Shown: positions 1-8,205, counted from the stretch's first letter. The stretch is DNA of 64,000 nt from Herbidospora cretacea (GCF_001570605.1 NZ_BBXG01000022.1:62001-126000); one strand, 5' to 3'. Numbers and translations are program-made. The notes: generated from the letters alone by a model not told the origin.

Positions 1-397
1 GGACCGCCAATGGAACGCATCGGAAGAGCCACCGCCACCGCAGCCGTCCCGCGACCGACGACAGGGTTCCGGGCGGGCGCCGCTGCACCAGCCACGCCGC
101 CCCCAGCACGACGGGGATCAGGATCGCGATGGCCACGAGCTGGAACGCGAGGTCGAGAACCGGATCCTCGAACAGCACCCGGCCGGGCGAGAGCGTCGTC
201 GGCTCGCCCAGGCCCACGGCCAGGATCACCCCGAGCAGGCCCAGCGCCGCCGACAGCGCCACGTAGACGACCACGATCAGCACCGTGCCGAGCAGGGGCC
301 GCCACCACCGGTTCGCCGGGGTGCGGGCGAGCTGGTCGTACCGCGAACCGGGTGGTGGCGGGACGATCCACGGCGAAACTGATGGCTGCTGGATCAC
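1..397 (-). CDS. CPBP-family intramembrane protease, N-terminal part (partial)
   Basis: Reading leftward from a GTG at 395-397, an open frame runs off the window start, giving 132 visible residues. An N-terminal Pro-rich cytoplasmic stretch is followed by two hydrophobic segments (about residues 38-60 and 88-104). Then comes the block PPGTLSSVAGRLRWRW, which I recognise from actinobacterial CPBP (CAAX protease and bacteriocin-processing) membrane proteases. The glutamate/histidine catalytic motifs would lie further downstream, outside the window, so activity cannot be judged. ATG codons just upstream (403-405, 409-411) hit a stop within four codons, which fixes the GTG start. It is divergent from the secreted-protein gene at 499. 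Family assignment rests on the N-terminal block only. Confidence 0.65.
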   Translation of the reverse strand, partial: MIQQPSVSPWIVPPPPGSRYDQLARTPANRWWRPLLGTVLIVVVYVALSAALGLLGVILAVGLGEPTTLSPGRVLFEDPVLDLAFQLVAIAILIPVVLGAAWLVQRRPPGTLSSVAGRLRWRWLFRCVPLAV

Positions 398-498
398 GCC
401 CCCATTCTCATCCCTGACGAGTGCGCATTAGTCCACAGACAGACGCGGCTCGCCGCGTTTCACTCTGGGGCAGGAACCAATCCCAGGAGATACGGAAA

Positions 499-1212
499 AT
501 GAGCCGGCTAGGACCCATATACACATTGGCCGTCGGAGCCGTGATGACCGCCGGACTGACGGTGGCCAGCGCGACGGCCTCGCCCGCCATCCAGGAGACC
601 GCCGCGATCCCGGCGGCCGCCCCCCAGGCCAACACCGAGGCCACACCCGAGGCCACCCCCGAGCCCACCGCCGACACCGCCGACGCCACCCAGGAGCCCG
701 AGGAGGTGGCCGCCCCCGAGCAGCAGGAGGACCCCACCCCGAAGAAGGCCGACTACGCGGGCGTCGTCGACCAGAACGGCGGCCTGATCGCCATCTCGAT
801 CCGCAACGGCAAGGTGGTCGGCTACTTCTGCGACGGCCAGATCGAGGCGTGGCTGCGCGGCACCGCCGCCGACAACACCGTCACCCTCGAAGGCAAGGAC
901 ACCCTGGTCACCGCCGCCCTCCGCGGCGGCAAGGCGCAGGGCCGCATCGAGTTCAAGAACAAGTCGTGGCGCTTCTCGGCCGCGACCGTCAAGAAGCCCT
1001 CAGGCCTCTACCGGGCCACCGCCCAGGTCCGCGGCGCGCGCGTCGTCGGCGGCTGGATCAAGCTCCCCAACGGCCAGTCGGTCGGCCGCCTGATGATCGG
1101 CGAGAACGCCGGCGAGGCCGCCCCGGCCTTCGACGGCGGCGTCCAGGAGTGGTACGGCATCCCGCTGACCCCCCAGGACCCCGACCAGTTCATCGACGCC
1201 TTCCTGTCCTAG
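499..1212 (+). CDS. secreted protein of unknown function, Ala/Pro/Glu-rich N-terminal linker
   Basis: 237 residues. The ATG at 499 has a good ribosome site (AGGAGA, 485-490), and the product begins with MSRLGPIYTLAVGAV, a Sec signal peptide ending near ASPA (about residue 27). An in-frame start at 421 would put 26 polar residues in front and is rejected. Residues about 30-85 are a low-complexity acidic linker rich in TPEAT/PEPT. The remaining ~150 residues form a compact beta-rich domain of unknown family (KADYAGVVDQNGG, then GQIEAWLRG). It is probably exported; I do not recognise the domain. A small hairpin at 443-458 (ACGCGG/CCGCGT) lies in the leader. Next comes the DUF6529 gene, 64 bases downstream on the same strand. 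Confidence 0.75.
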   Translation: MSRLGPIYTLAVGAVMTAGLTVASATASPAIQETAAIPAAAPQANTEATPEATPEPTADTADATQEPEEVAAPEQQEDPTPKKADYAGVVDQNGGLIAISIRNGKVVGYFCDGQIEAWLRGTAADNTVTLEGKDTLVTAALRGGKAQGRIEFKNKSWRFSAATVKKPSGLYRATAQVRGARVVGGWIKLPNGQSVGRLMIGENAGEAAPAFDGGVQEWYGIPLTPQDPDQFIDAFLS

Positions 1213-1276
1213 ATCCGCCGGGCCTGCCTGGGCCCCGACTCCTTGACGACCTCCTTGAGAAGCCTGAGAGCCTGAG

Positions 1277-1834
1277 ATGTCCCACACTCAAGTCGCCCCC
1301 CAGCACCGTGGCGCCGTCGCCCTCCTCGTCATCCCCGTGCTCGCCGGCGGCCTGGTCGCCGCCGCGCTCGGGGTGTACGGCGAGCTTCACCCCCCGACCG
1401 GTTTCGCCGTCGGCATCGCCGGGTTCTCCGGCCCGCTGGCGATGAAGGTCTGGCTGACCACGATCGCGGCCGTGCTCGCGCTCGTGCAGGTGTTCACTGC
1501 CTTCGCCATCTGGGGCCGGATCCCCGTCCAGGGTTCGTGGCCCGGTCCGGTGCACCGCTGGTCGGGGCGGCTGGCCTTCCTGGCCACCGTGCCGGTCGCC
1601 TTCCACTGCCTCTACTCGGTGGGCGCGCGCTACGACGACCCGCGCGTCATGTTCCACTCGATCCTCGGCTGCCTCTTCTACGGCGTGTTCGTCACGAAGA
1701 TGCTGTCGCTGCCCAAGCGCGGCCTGCCCGGCTGGAGCCTGCCGGTCCTCGGCGGCCTGCTGTTCACCCTGCTCATCGGCCTCTGGCTGACCTCGTCGTT
1801 CTGGTTCTTCACCACGATCGGCATCCAATTCTGA
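1277..1834 (+). CDS. DUF6529 family membrane protein
   Basis: 185 residues with about five hydrophobic segments (residues 12-32, 55-75, 90-110, 125-145, 157-180). It contains conserved-looking histidines in GPVHRWSGR and FHSILG, the pattern of small haem-binding or redox-linked membrane proteins annotated as DUF6529 in actinomycetes. The role is unknown. The ATG at 1277 is preceded by a GAGA-rich stretch that may be a weak ribosome site. The gene may share a transcript with the secreted protein 64 bases upstream. Its TGA at 1832-1834 is followed immediately by a palindromic element (1835-1899) that fills the whole gap to the convergent lyase gene. Confidence 0.7.
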   Translation: MSHTQVAPQHRGAVALLVIPVLAGGLVAAALGVYGELHPPTGFAVGIAGFSGPLAMKVWLTTIAAVLALVQVFTAFAIWGRIPVQGSWPGPVHRWSGRLAFLATVPVAFHCLYSVGARYDDPRVMFHSILGCLFYGVFVTKMLSLPKRGLPGWSLPVLGGLLFTLLIGLWLTSSFWFFTTIGIQF

Positions 1835-1899
1835 GCCTGTCTCCTGGGCAGGTTCACCGCGCGTGCCACGCCCGGCCTTCGGCCGTCCGCGTCCCGCTT
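1835..1899 (-). repeat. palindromic gene-end element, copy 1 (long form)
   Basis: The 41-bp core (1859-1899) is an imperfect palindrome centred on GGCCTTCGGCC, with an extra arm (GCCTGTCT...GGGCAG) at 1835-1855. The element occupies the entire space between the TGA of the DUF6529 gene and the TGA of the convergent CitE-like gene, overlapping the latter by one base. The same unit recurs at 8387, 17589, 36377 and, inverted, at 48587. It probably acts as a bidirectional transcription terminator. Whether it spreads as a mobile repeat is open. Confidence 0.8.
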
Positions 1900-2834
1900 C
1901 AGGGCCGCTCGAACCCCTTCGTCCGGGCGAGCCCTGCGGCGCGGCCCTTGGCCGCCACCACCAGCGCCATCTTCCGGGACGCCTCATCGATCATCTCGTC
2001 GCCGAGCATGACCGCGCCGCGCTTCTCGACCGTCGTGTAGTAGTCGTAGGCGTCGAGGATGAGCTCGGCGTGGTCGTAGTCGTCCTGCTCGGGCGAGAAC
2101 ACCGCGTTGCCCGCGTCGATCTGGCCGGGGTGCAGGACCCACTTCCCGTCGAACCCGAGCGCCGCCGCCCGCGCCGCGACCCGCCGGAACCCCTCGACGT
2201 CCTTGATCTGCAGGTAGGGCCCGTCGATCGCCTGCAGCCCGTGGGCCCTGGCGGCCATGAGGATGCGCATCAGGATGTAGTGGTAGGCGTCGCCCTCGCC
2301 GTAGCCCGGCGGCTGCTCCCCCACCACGAGCGTGCGCATCCCGATCGAGGCCATGAAGTCGGCCGGCCCGAACACCAGCGTCTCGACCCGGGGGGAGGAC
2401 GCCGCGATCTCGTCGACGTTCACCAGCCCCCGGGCGCTCTCGATCTGCGCCTCGATCCCGATCGCGCCGACGGGCAGCCCTGCGGCCTTCTCGACCTGCG
2501 TCAGCAGCAGGTCGAGCCAGCGCACGTGGGACGCGTCCTCGACCTTGGGCAGCATCAGGCAGTGGAGCCGGTCCCCGGCCCCCTCGACCACCTCGATGAC
2601 GTCGCGGTAGGTCCACTGGGTCGACAGGTCGTTGACCCGCACGACCACGGTCTTGCCGCCCCAGTCGCCCGTCTTCAGCGCCGAGACGATGTTCCCCCGG
2701 GCCTGCTCCTTGGCCAGCGGGGCCACCGAGTCCTCCAGGTCGAGGAAGACCTCGTCGGCGGGCAACCCCTGGGCCTTCTCCAGAAACCTCGGGTTGCTCC
2801 CCGGAACCGCCAGACACGTACGACGCGCGCGCAT
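1899..2834 (-). CDS. HpcH/HpaI aldolase / citrate lyase beta-like (CitE-like) protein
   Basis: 311 residues, full length for CitE-like TIM-barrel enzymes that cleave or hydrolyse CoA thioesters such as malyl-CoA or citramalyl-CoA. Visible motifs are the N-terminal RRTCLAVPGSN, the Mg-binding strand VFLDLEDSV, the basic VVVRVNDLST, and IEAQIESARGL carrying the second metal glutamate. The C-terminal KWVLHPGQI is the usual CoA-side motif. No citrate-lyase alpha or gamma partner is nearby, so it is a stand-alone enzyme, most like (S)-malyl-CoA or citramalyl-CoA lyase/thioesterase. The exact substrate cannot be told from sequence. It starts with ATG at 2834, divergent from bioY, and ends against the palindromic element shared with the DUF6529 gene. 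Confidence 0.85.
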   Translation of the reverse strand: MRARRTCLAVPGSNPRFLEKAQGLPADEVFLDLEDSVAPLAKEQARGNIVSALKTGDWGGKTVVVRVNDLSTQWTYRDVIEVVEGAGDRLHCLMLPKVEDASHVRWLDLLLTQVEKAAGLPVGAIGIEAQIESARGLVNVDEIAASSPRVETLVFGPADFMASIGMRTLVVGEQPPGYGEGDAYHYILMRILMAARAHGLQAIDGPYLQIKDVEGFRRVAARAAALGFDGKWVLHPGQIDAGNAVFSPEQDDYDHAELILDAYDYYTTVEKRGAVMLGDEMIDEASRKMALVVAAKGRAAGLARTKGFERP

Positions 2835-2889
2835 GGGCCAACCCTACAAACCCAGGCGGTGGACGTTGTGCCCGGCGTCATAGGGGGTG

Positions 2890-2904
2890 CATAGGTGATC
2901 TATG
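2890..2904. promoter_or_regulatory. inverted repeat upstream of bioY, possible operator
   Basis: CATAG-N5-CTATG, perfect 5-bp arms, lies 44 bases before the bioY ATG in the divergent bioY/CitE-like gap, in an otherwise AT-rich stretch where a promoter is expected. It does not match the BioQ or BirA operators I know. The operator role is inferred from position and symmetry. Confidence 0.35.
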
Positions 2905-2947
2905 TGATTAATAGTGAGGTAAGTCCGCCTCCCATAGGAGCCAGCAG

Positions 2948-3508
2948 ATGTCCCGAGCCGTCGCCGCGAGCCGTCCCGCGGTCCTGTCCGACCTCATCCC
3001 CGGCACGATCGTTCGTGACGTCGTCCTCGTCGTCGCGGCCGCCGCGCTGACCGGCGCGGCCGCCCAGGTGGCGTTCCCGGTCCCCGGCAGCCCCGTGCCG
3101 GTCACCCTCCAGACCTTCGCCGTGCTGCTGTCGGGCGCCACGCTCGGCCTGTGGCGGGCCGCCGCCGGCATGGCCCTCTACCTGCTCGCGGGCCTGGCGG
3201 GGGTGCCGTGGTTCACCGCCGCGGGCGACGCCACGCTCGGCTACGTCGTCGGCTTCTTCCTGGCCGCCGCCGTCGTCGGCGCCCTGGCCGGACGCGGCGG
3301 CGACCGCACCGTCGGCAGGGCCGTGGTCACGATGGTCCTCGGCACCGTCCTGATCTACCTGGTGGGCGTGCCGTGGCTGGCCCTCGCCGCCGACATGAGC
3401 CTGGCGACCGCGATCGAGAAGGGCGTCGTGCCGTTCCTGATCGGCGACGGGATCAAGGTCCTGCTCGCGGCCGGACTCCTCCCCGCGGCCTGGAAAATCG
3501 CCTCCTGA
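2948..3508 (+). CDS. bioY: biotin transporter BioY
   Basis: 186 residues with six hydrophobic segments, the expected size of the BioY substrate-binding (S) component of energy-coupling-factor vitamin transporters, which brings biotin across the membrane. Family motifs are PGSPVPVTLQTFAVLLSGA (residues about 47-65), the helix LYLLAGLAGVPWF with the typical GxPxF turn, and the C-terminal FLIGDGIKVLLAAGL. No EcfA/EcfT genes are adjacent, so it either works alone or uses a shared ECF module encoded elsewhere. AGGAG at 2936-2940 sits 7 bases before the ATG. A symmetric site lies just upstream. No biotin-synthesis gene is present in the window. Confidence 0.95.
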   Translation: MSRAVAASRPAVLSDLIPGTIVRDVVLVVAAAALTGAAAQVAFPVPGSPVPVTLQTFAVLLSGATLGLWRAAAGMALYLLAGLAGVPWFTAAGDATLGYVVGFFLAAAVVGALAGRGGDRTVGRAVVTMVLGTVLIYLVGVPWLALAADMSLATAIEKGVVPFLIGDGIKVLLAAGLLPAAWKIAS

Positions 3509-3540
3509 CAGTCGTCTTGACCTGTGGAAAACTGACCGTC

Positions 3541-3906
3541 ATGAGCCCCGCGTTGATCGAAGACGCCGCGAAGCGGTCGAGCGTGCTCTGGGTGGTGCTG
3601 CCCGAAGGCACCCGCCTGGCCTGGCACGTCTGGCATGACGACGCCATCTACCTGGTGGTCGGGGGCGGGGAGCAGAACCTCCCCGGCCTCACCGCCCAAC
3701 ACGAGATCGAGGTCGTGCTCCGCAGCAAGGACAACGGCGCCCAGCTCGTCCGCTTCCCCGCGGCGGTCGAGGTCGTCGACCAGAAATCGAGCCCCGACGT
3801 GGTGGCCGCCCTCGCCAAGGAGCGACTGAACGCCCCCGACGCCACCGGCCTGCAGGCGCGCTGGGCCAAGCGCTCGGCGGTGGTCCGCCTCAGGCCGACG
3901 GGTTGA
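3541..3906 (+). CDS. conserved hypothetical protein (121 aa)
   Basis: 121 residues from the ATG at 3541, 32 bases after bioY. The protein is cytosolic, with no signal or membrane segment. Its alternating strands (VLWVVLPEGTRLAWHVWHD, AIYLVVGGGEQNLPG, EIEVVLRSKDNGAQLVRF) suggest a small beta-barrel, possibly of the split-barrel FMN-binding type, but no flavin motif is clear. The 3' end overlaps the convergent EamA gene by 17 bases, so the two mRNAs are complementary there. No ribosome site is obvious, and translation may depend on the bioY message. Function unknown. Confidence 0.65.
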   Translation: MSPALIEDAAKRSSVLWVVLPEGTRLAWHVWHDDAIYLVVGGGEQNLPGLTAQHEIEVVLRSKDNGAQLVRFPAAVEVVDQKSSPDVVAALAKERLNAPDATGLQARWAKRSAVVRLRPTG

Positions 3907-4840
3907 GAACCGGCTCACGCACGGCGGGCGCCACCTCTTCGGGGGCCCGCCGCGCGGTGGCCGTCTGGGCCAGCAGCGCCCCGAGCAGCACGACCGCGCC
4001 ACCGACGATCTGGTAGGCGCCCAGCGCCTCACCCAGCAGGACCCACGCGATCAGCGCGCCGGTGATGACCTCCAGCGAGGCCACCGTCGCCCCCACCGCC
4101 GCCGACAGCCGCCGCACCGCCGTCACCCCCGCGATGTACGCCACCACGGTCGCCACCAGGATCAGCCACCCGGCCGCCCCGGCCACCGGAAGCGTGTTGC
4201 CCGCCACGGTCACGACGTCGCCGAACACCGACCAGTCGATCCCCCACGGCTGCGCGAACGGCACCAGAACCACCGCCGCGCCGATCATGCCCCAGGCCAC
4301 CAGCCCGAGCGGATCGACGTGGAGGTTGTCGCTCATCAGGAAATATCCGGCGCAGCACGCCGCCGCCAGCAGGGCCAGCACCAGCCCCAGGGCGTCGAGC
4401 CGCAGCCCGTCCCAGACCTCGACGACGACCGCCAGCCCGGCCACCGCGATCACCGCGCCGACATAGGCCGCGCGAGGCAGCCTGATCCGCCGGACGAACC
4501 GCACCCAGAGCACGACCAGGACCGGCGAGGTGTACTCGATCAGCAGCGTCACGCCGACGGGCAGCCGCTGGATGGCCAGGAAGTACAGAGCCTGCACCCC
4601 GGCGACGGCGACCAGGGCGTACACCCCGAAGAAGAGCCACTGGGAACGGGGGATGCGCAGCGCGGCGGGGCGCAGCAGCGCGAGCGCGACCAGGAGCAGC
4701 AGCCCGGCGCCGGCCATCCGCACCCACACCGACTCAAGCGGGGCGAGCCCTGCGGCGTTCAGATATTTCGCCATCGGCCCGGAGAATCCGAAGCAAACAG
4801 CGGACACGGCCGCGATTCCAAGGCTGACTGACCGGATCAT
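3890..4840 (-). CDS. EamA/DMT-family metabolite exporter
   Basis: 316 residues with ten hydrophobic segments in two EamA repeats (about residues 5-135 and 150-285), the standard drug/metabolite transporter layout. The first helix has the family-typical CFGFSGPMAKYL. The second repeat ends with VASLEVITGALIAWVLLGE, the EamA signature in the loop before the last helices. A polar tail of about 30 residues follows. Such proteins export amino acids, purines or other small metabolites; the substrate cannot be read from sequence. It starts with ATG at 4840, divergent from the MgtE-like gene, and overlaps the 3' end of the 121-residue gene on the other strand. Confidence 0.88.
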   Translation of the reverse strand: MIRSVSLGIAAVSAVCFGFSGPMAKYLNAAGLAPLESVWVRMAGAGLLLLVALALLRPAALRIPRSQWLFFGVYALVAVAGVQALYFLAIQRLPVGVTLLIEYTSPVLVVLWVRFVRRIRLPRAAYVGAVIAVAGLAVVVEVWDGLRLDALGLVLALLAAACCAGYFLMSDNLHVDPLGLVAWGMIGAAVVLVPFAQPWGIDWSVFGDVVTVAGNTLPVAGAAGWLILVATVVAYIAGVTAVRRLSAAVGATVASLEVITGALIAWVLLGEALGAYQIVGGAVVLLGALLAQTATARRAPEEVAPAVREPVLNPSA

Positions 4841-4921
4841 GACTCTTCCCTGTAACTACCGTTGACCTACTTTGATCCTGTCATATCCGAGCGGACCGGG
4901 GCATCCCCATAACCTGCCAGC

Positions 4922-6130
4922 GTGGAGCGGATCTTCGTGGCCCGGCTGGCCGGGCTCGCGGTGTTCGATCCCGCCGGTGACAAGATCGGCCGGATCCGGG
5001 ACGTGGTCGTCGGGCTGCGCGGCCCGCTGCCCCCGCGCGTCCACGGCTACGTGGTGGAGGTCCAGCCGCGCCGCCGGGTGTTCCTGCCGATCACCCGGGT
5101 GATCTCGGTGGAGGCGGGCGCGGTGATCTTCACCGGCCGCCTCAACCTGCGCCGCTTCGAGCAGCGCGAGTCGGAGACCCTCGCGATCGGCGAGCTGCTC
5201 GACCTGAAGATCACCGCGGACGGCGAACCCGGCACCGTCCTCGACCTGGCCATGGAGCAGCCCAGCCCGCCCGACTGGCTGATCACCAAGGTCGCCGTCC
5301 GGCGCGGCACCCGCCGCAGGGGCGAGACGACCGTCGTCGACTGGGGCCACGTCACCGGCTTCGAGGCCGCCCAGAAGGACCAGGGCGCGCTGAGCCTGCT
5401 GGCCGCCTTCGACGCCATGCGCCCCGCCGACCTGGCCGGGGTGCTCCAGGAACTCCCCGGCAAGCGGATGGCCGAGGTCGCCGCCGCGCTCAACGACGAC
5501 CGGCTGGCCGACGTGCTGGAGGAGCTGCCCGAACGCGACCAGGTCGCCGTGCTGGGCAACCTCGACGCGGAGCGGGCCGCCGACGTGCTGGAGCACATGG
5601 GCCCCGACGACGCCGCCGACCTCCTTCAGGAGCTCCCCGCCGAGCAGGCCGAGGCGCTGCTGGCCCTGATGATCCCCGAAGAGGCCGATCCGGTCCGCCG
5701 CCTGCTCGGCTACGCCGAGGACACCGCCGGCGGCATGATGACCACCGAGCCCGTCATCCTGCCCCCCAACGCCACCGTCGCCGAGGCGCTGGCCCGCCTC
5801 CGCACCCGCGAACAGCCGCCCTCGATCGCCGCCCAGGTCTTCGTGGCCCGCCCGCCCACCGAGACCCCCACCGGCCGCTATCTCGGCATCGCGCACATCC
5901 AGCGGCTGCTCCGCGAGCCCAGCTTCGCCCTGATCGGCTCCCTGGTCGACGACAGCGTCGACCCGATCAGGCCCGAGTTCTCCCTCCCCGAGGTGGCCTC
6001 CTACCTGGCCATCTACAACCTGGTGGCGGCCCCGGTGATCGACGAGGACGGCCGCCTGATCGGCGCGGTGACCGTCGACGACGTGCTCGACCACCTGCTG
6101 CCCGAAGACTGGCGGGAGCGTCATGACTGA
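4922..6130 (+). CDS. soluble MgtE N-domain/CBS protein with N-terminal PRC-barrel-like domain
   Basis: 402 residues from GTG 4922. Residues about 1-80 resemble a PRC barrel (DKIGRIRDVVV), and a second such unit is near 100-160. Residues about 165-265 repeat the MgtE N-terminal superhelix pattern (DLAGVLQELPGKRMAEV, DVLEELPERDQVAVL). Residues about 285-400 are two CBS motifs, including the AGGMMTTEPV entry and EDGRLIGAVTVDDVLD. The MgtE transmembrane pore domain is entirely missing, so this is not a channel by itself; it looks like a Mg/nucleotide-sensing module. It overlaps the next gene (DUF1003) by 8 bases, implying a joint role, possibly regulating that membrane protein. The same pair occurs in mycobacteria (Rv1232c/Rv1234 region, from memory). 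Confidence 0.85.
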   Translation: MERIFVARLAGLAVFDPAGDKIGRIRDVVVGLRGPLPPRVHGYVVEVQPRRRVFLPITRVISVEAGAVIFTGRLNLRRFEQRESETLAIGELLDLKITADGEPGTVLDLAMEQPSPPDWLITKVAVRRGTRRRGETTVVDWGHVTGFEAAQKDQGALSLLAAFDAMRPADLAGVLQELPGKRMAEVAAALNDDRLADVLEELPERDQVAVLGNLDAERAADVLEHMGPDDAADLLQELPAEQAEALLALMIPEEADPVRRLLGYAEDTAGGMMTTEPVILPPNATVAEALARLRTREQPPSIAAQVFVARPPTETPTGRYLGIAHIQRLLREPSFALIGSLVDDSVDPIRPEFSLPEVASYLAIYNLVAAPVIDEDGRLIGAVTVDDVLDHLLPEDWRERHD

Positions 6131-6596
6131 AGGCCGGCTCGACCAGCCCCGCGAACTGCGCAGGCGGCTGCCCATCCGCTACGACGCCGAGGCGTTCGGC
6201 AAGTGGTCGGAGAAGTTCGCCCGCTTCCTGGGCACCGCGCGCTTCCTCGTCTACATGACCGCCTTCGTGATCATCTGGATCGCCTGGAACGCGCTGACCC
6301 CGGACAGGTTCGACCCCTATCCGTTCATCTTCCTGACCCTGATGCTGTCGCTCCAGGCGTCGTACGCCGCCCCGCTGATCCTGCTCGCGCAGAACCGCCA
6401 GGACGACCGCGACCGGGTTCAGGGCGAGCAGGACCGCCGCGCGGCGGAGCAGAACCGGGCCGAGCTCGAATATCTGACCCGGGAGATCGCCGCGCTCCGC
6501 ATCGCCCTGGGAGAGGTCGCCACCCGCGACTTCATCAAGGCCGAGGCCGACTGGCTAGTCGACCAGCTTGACGGCAAGCGCCGCACACTGCCGTAG
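6123..6596 (+). CDS. DUF1003 family membrane protein
   Basis: 157 residues starting at ATG 6123 inside the end of the MgtE-like gene. After a basic N-terminus there are two transmembrane helices (about residues 40-60 and 70-92). These carry the DUF1003 hallmark of aromatic-rich sequence (FVIIWIAWNAL, DRFDPYPFIFLTLMLS) and the polar SYAAPLILLAQNRQDDRDR. A long C-terminal amphipathic helix (about 95-145) is probably coiled-coil. The biochemical role of the family is unknown. Overlap with the upstream gene suggests translational coupling and a complex with the soluble MgtE/CBS protein. The 3' end overlaps the convergent MarR gene by 42 bases. Confidence 0.88.
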   Translation: MTEGRLDQPRELRRRLPIRYDAEAFGKWSEKFARFLGTARFLVYMTAFVIIWIAWNALTPDRFDPYPFIFLTLMLSLQASYAAPLILLAQNRQDDRDRVQGEQDRRAAEQNRAELEYLTREIAALRIALGEVATRDFIKAEADWLVDQLDGKRRTLP

Positions 6597-7013
6597 CTCG
6601 GCCTCCTCCAGCCGGTCGACGAACTGGGCCCGCACACCGCGCAGGTAGGTGGGGGTGGCCTCGTCGAGCAAGGCGGTGCCCTTGTCGGTGAGCACGGCGT
6701 AGAGACCGCGCGCGTCGCTCGGGCAGGCCTGCCGTTCGACCAGGCCGTCGCGTTGCAGCCGGTCGATGAGCCGGGTCAGCCCGCTGCGCGACAGCAGCAC
6801 CCGGTCGGCGAGGTCGTTCATCCGCAGCCGCTTGTAGGGCGACTCGGACAGTTGGAGCAGCACGTCGTACGAGGCCATCGCCAGATCGTGGGACTCCAGG
6901 AGGTCGGATTCGATGCTCCGGGTGATCCGCATCTGGGCACGCTGCATGGTGCGCCAGACCTCGATTTGTTCCGCCGACAGGACAGGCGGACTTGTCGGAC
7001 TCACCCGCGTCAT
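6555..7013 (-). CDS. MarR-family transcriptional regulator
   Basis: 152 residues, normal for MarR. The winged helix-turn-helix spans residues about 50-120. The recognition region is LADRVLLSRSGLTRLIDRLQRDG, split here as LADRVLLSRSGLTRL and IDRLQRDGLVER, and the wing is DARGLYAVLTDKG. Flanking helices (1-45, 125-152) should form the dimer interface. It is divergent from mrp with a 55-base gap, so it may control itself and mrp. TTCGTA occurs twice, 20 bases apart, in that gap (7033-7038, 7053-7058). Ligand unknown. The 42-base tail overlap with DUF1003 on the other strand is unusually long for this window. Confidence 0.88.
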   Translation of the reverse strand: MTRVSPTSPPVLSAEQIEVWRTMQRAQMRITRSIESDLLESHDLAMASYDVLLQLSESPYKRLRMNDLADRVLLSRSGLTRLIDRLQRDGLVERQACPSDARGLYAVLTDKGTALLDEATPTYLRGVRAQFVDRLEEAELRQCAALAVKLVD

Positions 7014-7056
7014 CCTAGAGGCGCGACCTCGATTCGTATGACAGGTCGCCAGTTCG

Positions 7057-7062
7057 TAGCAT
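7057..7062 (+). promoter_or_regulatory. -10 box for a probably leaderless mrp transcript
   Basis: TAGCAT is followed after 6 bases by the mrp ATG at 7069, exactly the spacing expected if transcription starts at the A of the start codon. No ribosome site is present upstream of mrp, which agrees with a leaderless message, common in actinomycetes. The -35 region (around TTCGTA, 7033-7038) is weak. Confidence 0.5.
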
Positions 7063-7068
7063 GACTAC

Positions 7069-8205
7069 ATGGCACCGACCCCAGAAGTGGTGACGGCGGC
7101 CCTGGCGACGGTCAACGACCCTGAGATCCGCCGGCCGATCACCGAGCTCGACATGGTCAAGAGCATCGACATCGCCCCTGACGGGCTGGTGCGCGTAGGC
7201 GTCTACCTCACGGTCTCCGGGTGTCCGATGAAAGACACCATCACCCGCGACATCACCGCAGCGGTCTCCAAGATCGACGGCGTCACGCGCGTCTCCGTCG
7301 AGATGGACGTGATGAGCGCCGAGCAACGTAAAACTCTGCAAACGAAACTGCGCGGCAACCGGGGCCCCGAGAAGGAGATCCCGTTCGCCCAGCCCGGCTC
7401 GCTGACCCGCGTCTTCGCGGTCGCCAGCGGCAAGGGCGGCGTCGGCAAGTCGTCGGTGACGGTCAACCTGGCCGCCGCGATGGCCTCCTCGGGCCTCAAG
7501 GTGGGCGTCGTCGACGCCGACATCTACGGCCACAGCATCCCGCGCATGCTGGGCGTCGGCGAGAAGCCGACCAAGGTCGAAGACATGATCATGCCGCCGG
7601 TGGCCCACGACATCAAGGTCATCTCCGTCGGCATGTTCAAGCCCGAGGGCAACCACGCGGTGGTGTGGCGCGGCCCGATGCTCGACCGGGCGCTCCACCA
7701 GTTCCTCGCCGACGTGTTCTGGGGCGACCTCGACGTCCTGCTGATGGACCTGCCGCCTGGCACCGGCGACATCGCGATCTCGGTCGCCCAGCGCATGCCG
7801 TCGGCCGAGATCCTCGTGGTCACCACGCCCCAGCAGGCCGCCGCCGAGGTGGCCGAGCGGGCCGGCTCGATCGCCGCCCAGACCCACCAGCAGATCGCCG
7901 GCGTCATCGAGAACATGTCCTGGCTGCCCTGCCCCCACTGCGACGAGCGCATTTCGGTCTTCGGCGAGGGCGGCGGCCAGACCGTCGCCGACGCCCTGAC
8001 CCGCACGCTCGGCTCCCGGGTGCCGCTGCTGGGCCAGATCCCGATCGACACCCGCCTCCGCGAGGGCGGCGACGAGGGCAAGCCGCTGGTCCTCACCGAC
8101 CCTGACGCCCCCGCCGCGGCCGAACTCCGCCGCATCGCCGCGGGCCTCAGCAAGAAGAAGGGCGGCCTCAAGGGCATGAAGCTCGACATCAGCCCCGCCC
8201 GCTAG
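7069..8205 (+). CDS. mrp: Mrp/NBP35-family iron-sulfur carrier ATPase
   Basis: 378 residues. The N-terminal ~95 residues are a MIP18/DUF59 domain (ATVNDPEIRRPITELDMV). A P-loop ATPase domain of the ParA/MinD class follows, with deviant Walker A SGKGGVGKSS at about residues 121-130 and the strand VDADIYGHSIPRM. The CPHC pair near residues 287-291 is the Fe-S-binding CxxC of Mrp/ApbC proteins. The family carries and transfers Fe-S clusters to apoproteins in the cytosol. No ribosome site is visible; a -10 box six bases upstream suggests a leaderless mRNA. It converges on tatB, with a strong hairpin and a palindromic element between them. Confidence 0.95.
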   Translation: MAPTPEVVTAALATVNDPEIRRPITELDMVKSIDIAPDGLVRVGVYLTVSGCPMKDTITRDITAAVSKIDGVTRVSVEMDVMSAEQRKTLQTKLRGNRGPEKEIPFAQPGSLTRVFAVASGKGGVGKSSVTVNLAAAMASSGLKVGVVDADIYGHSIPRMLGVGEKPTKVEDMIMPPVAHDIKVISVGMFKPEGNHAVVWRGPMLDRALHQFLADVFWGDLDVLLMDLPPGTGDIAISVAQRMPSAEILVVTTPQQAAAEVAERAGSIAAQTHQQIAGVIENMSWLPCPHCDERISVFGEGGGQTVADALTRTLGSRVPLLGQIPIDTRLREGGDEGKPLVLTDPDAPAAAELRRIAAGLSKKKGGLKGMKLDISPAR

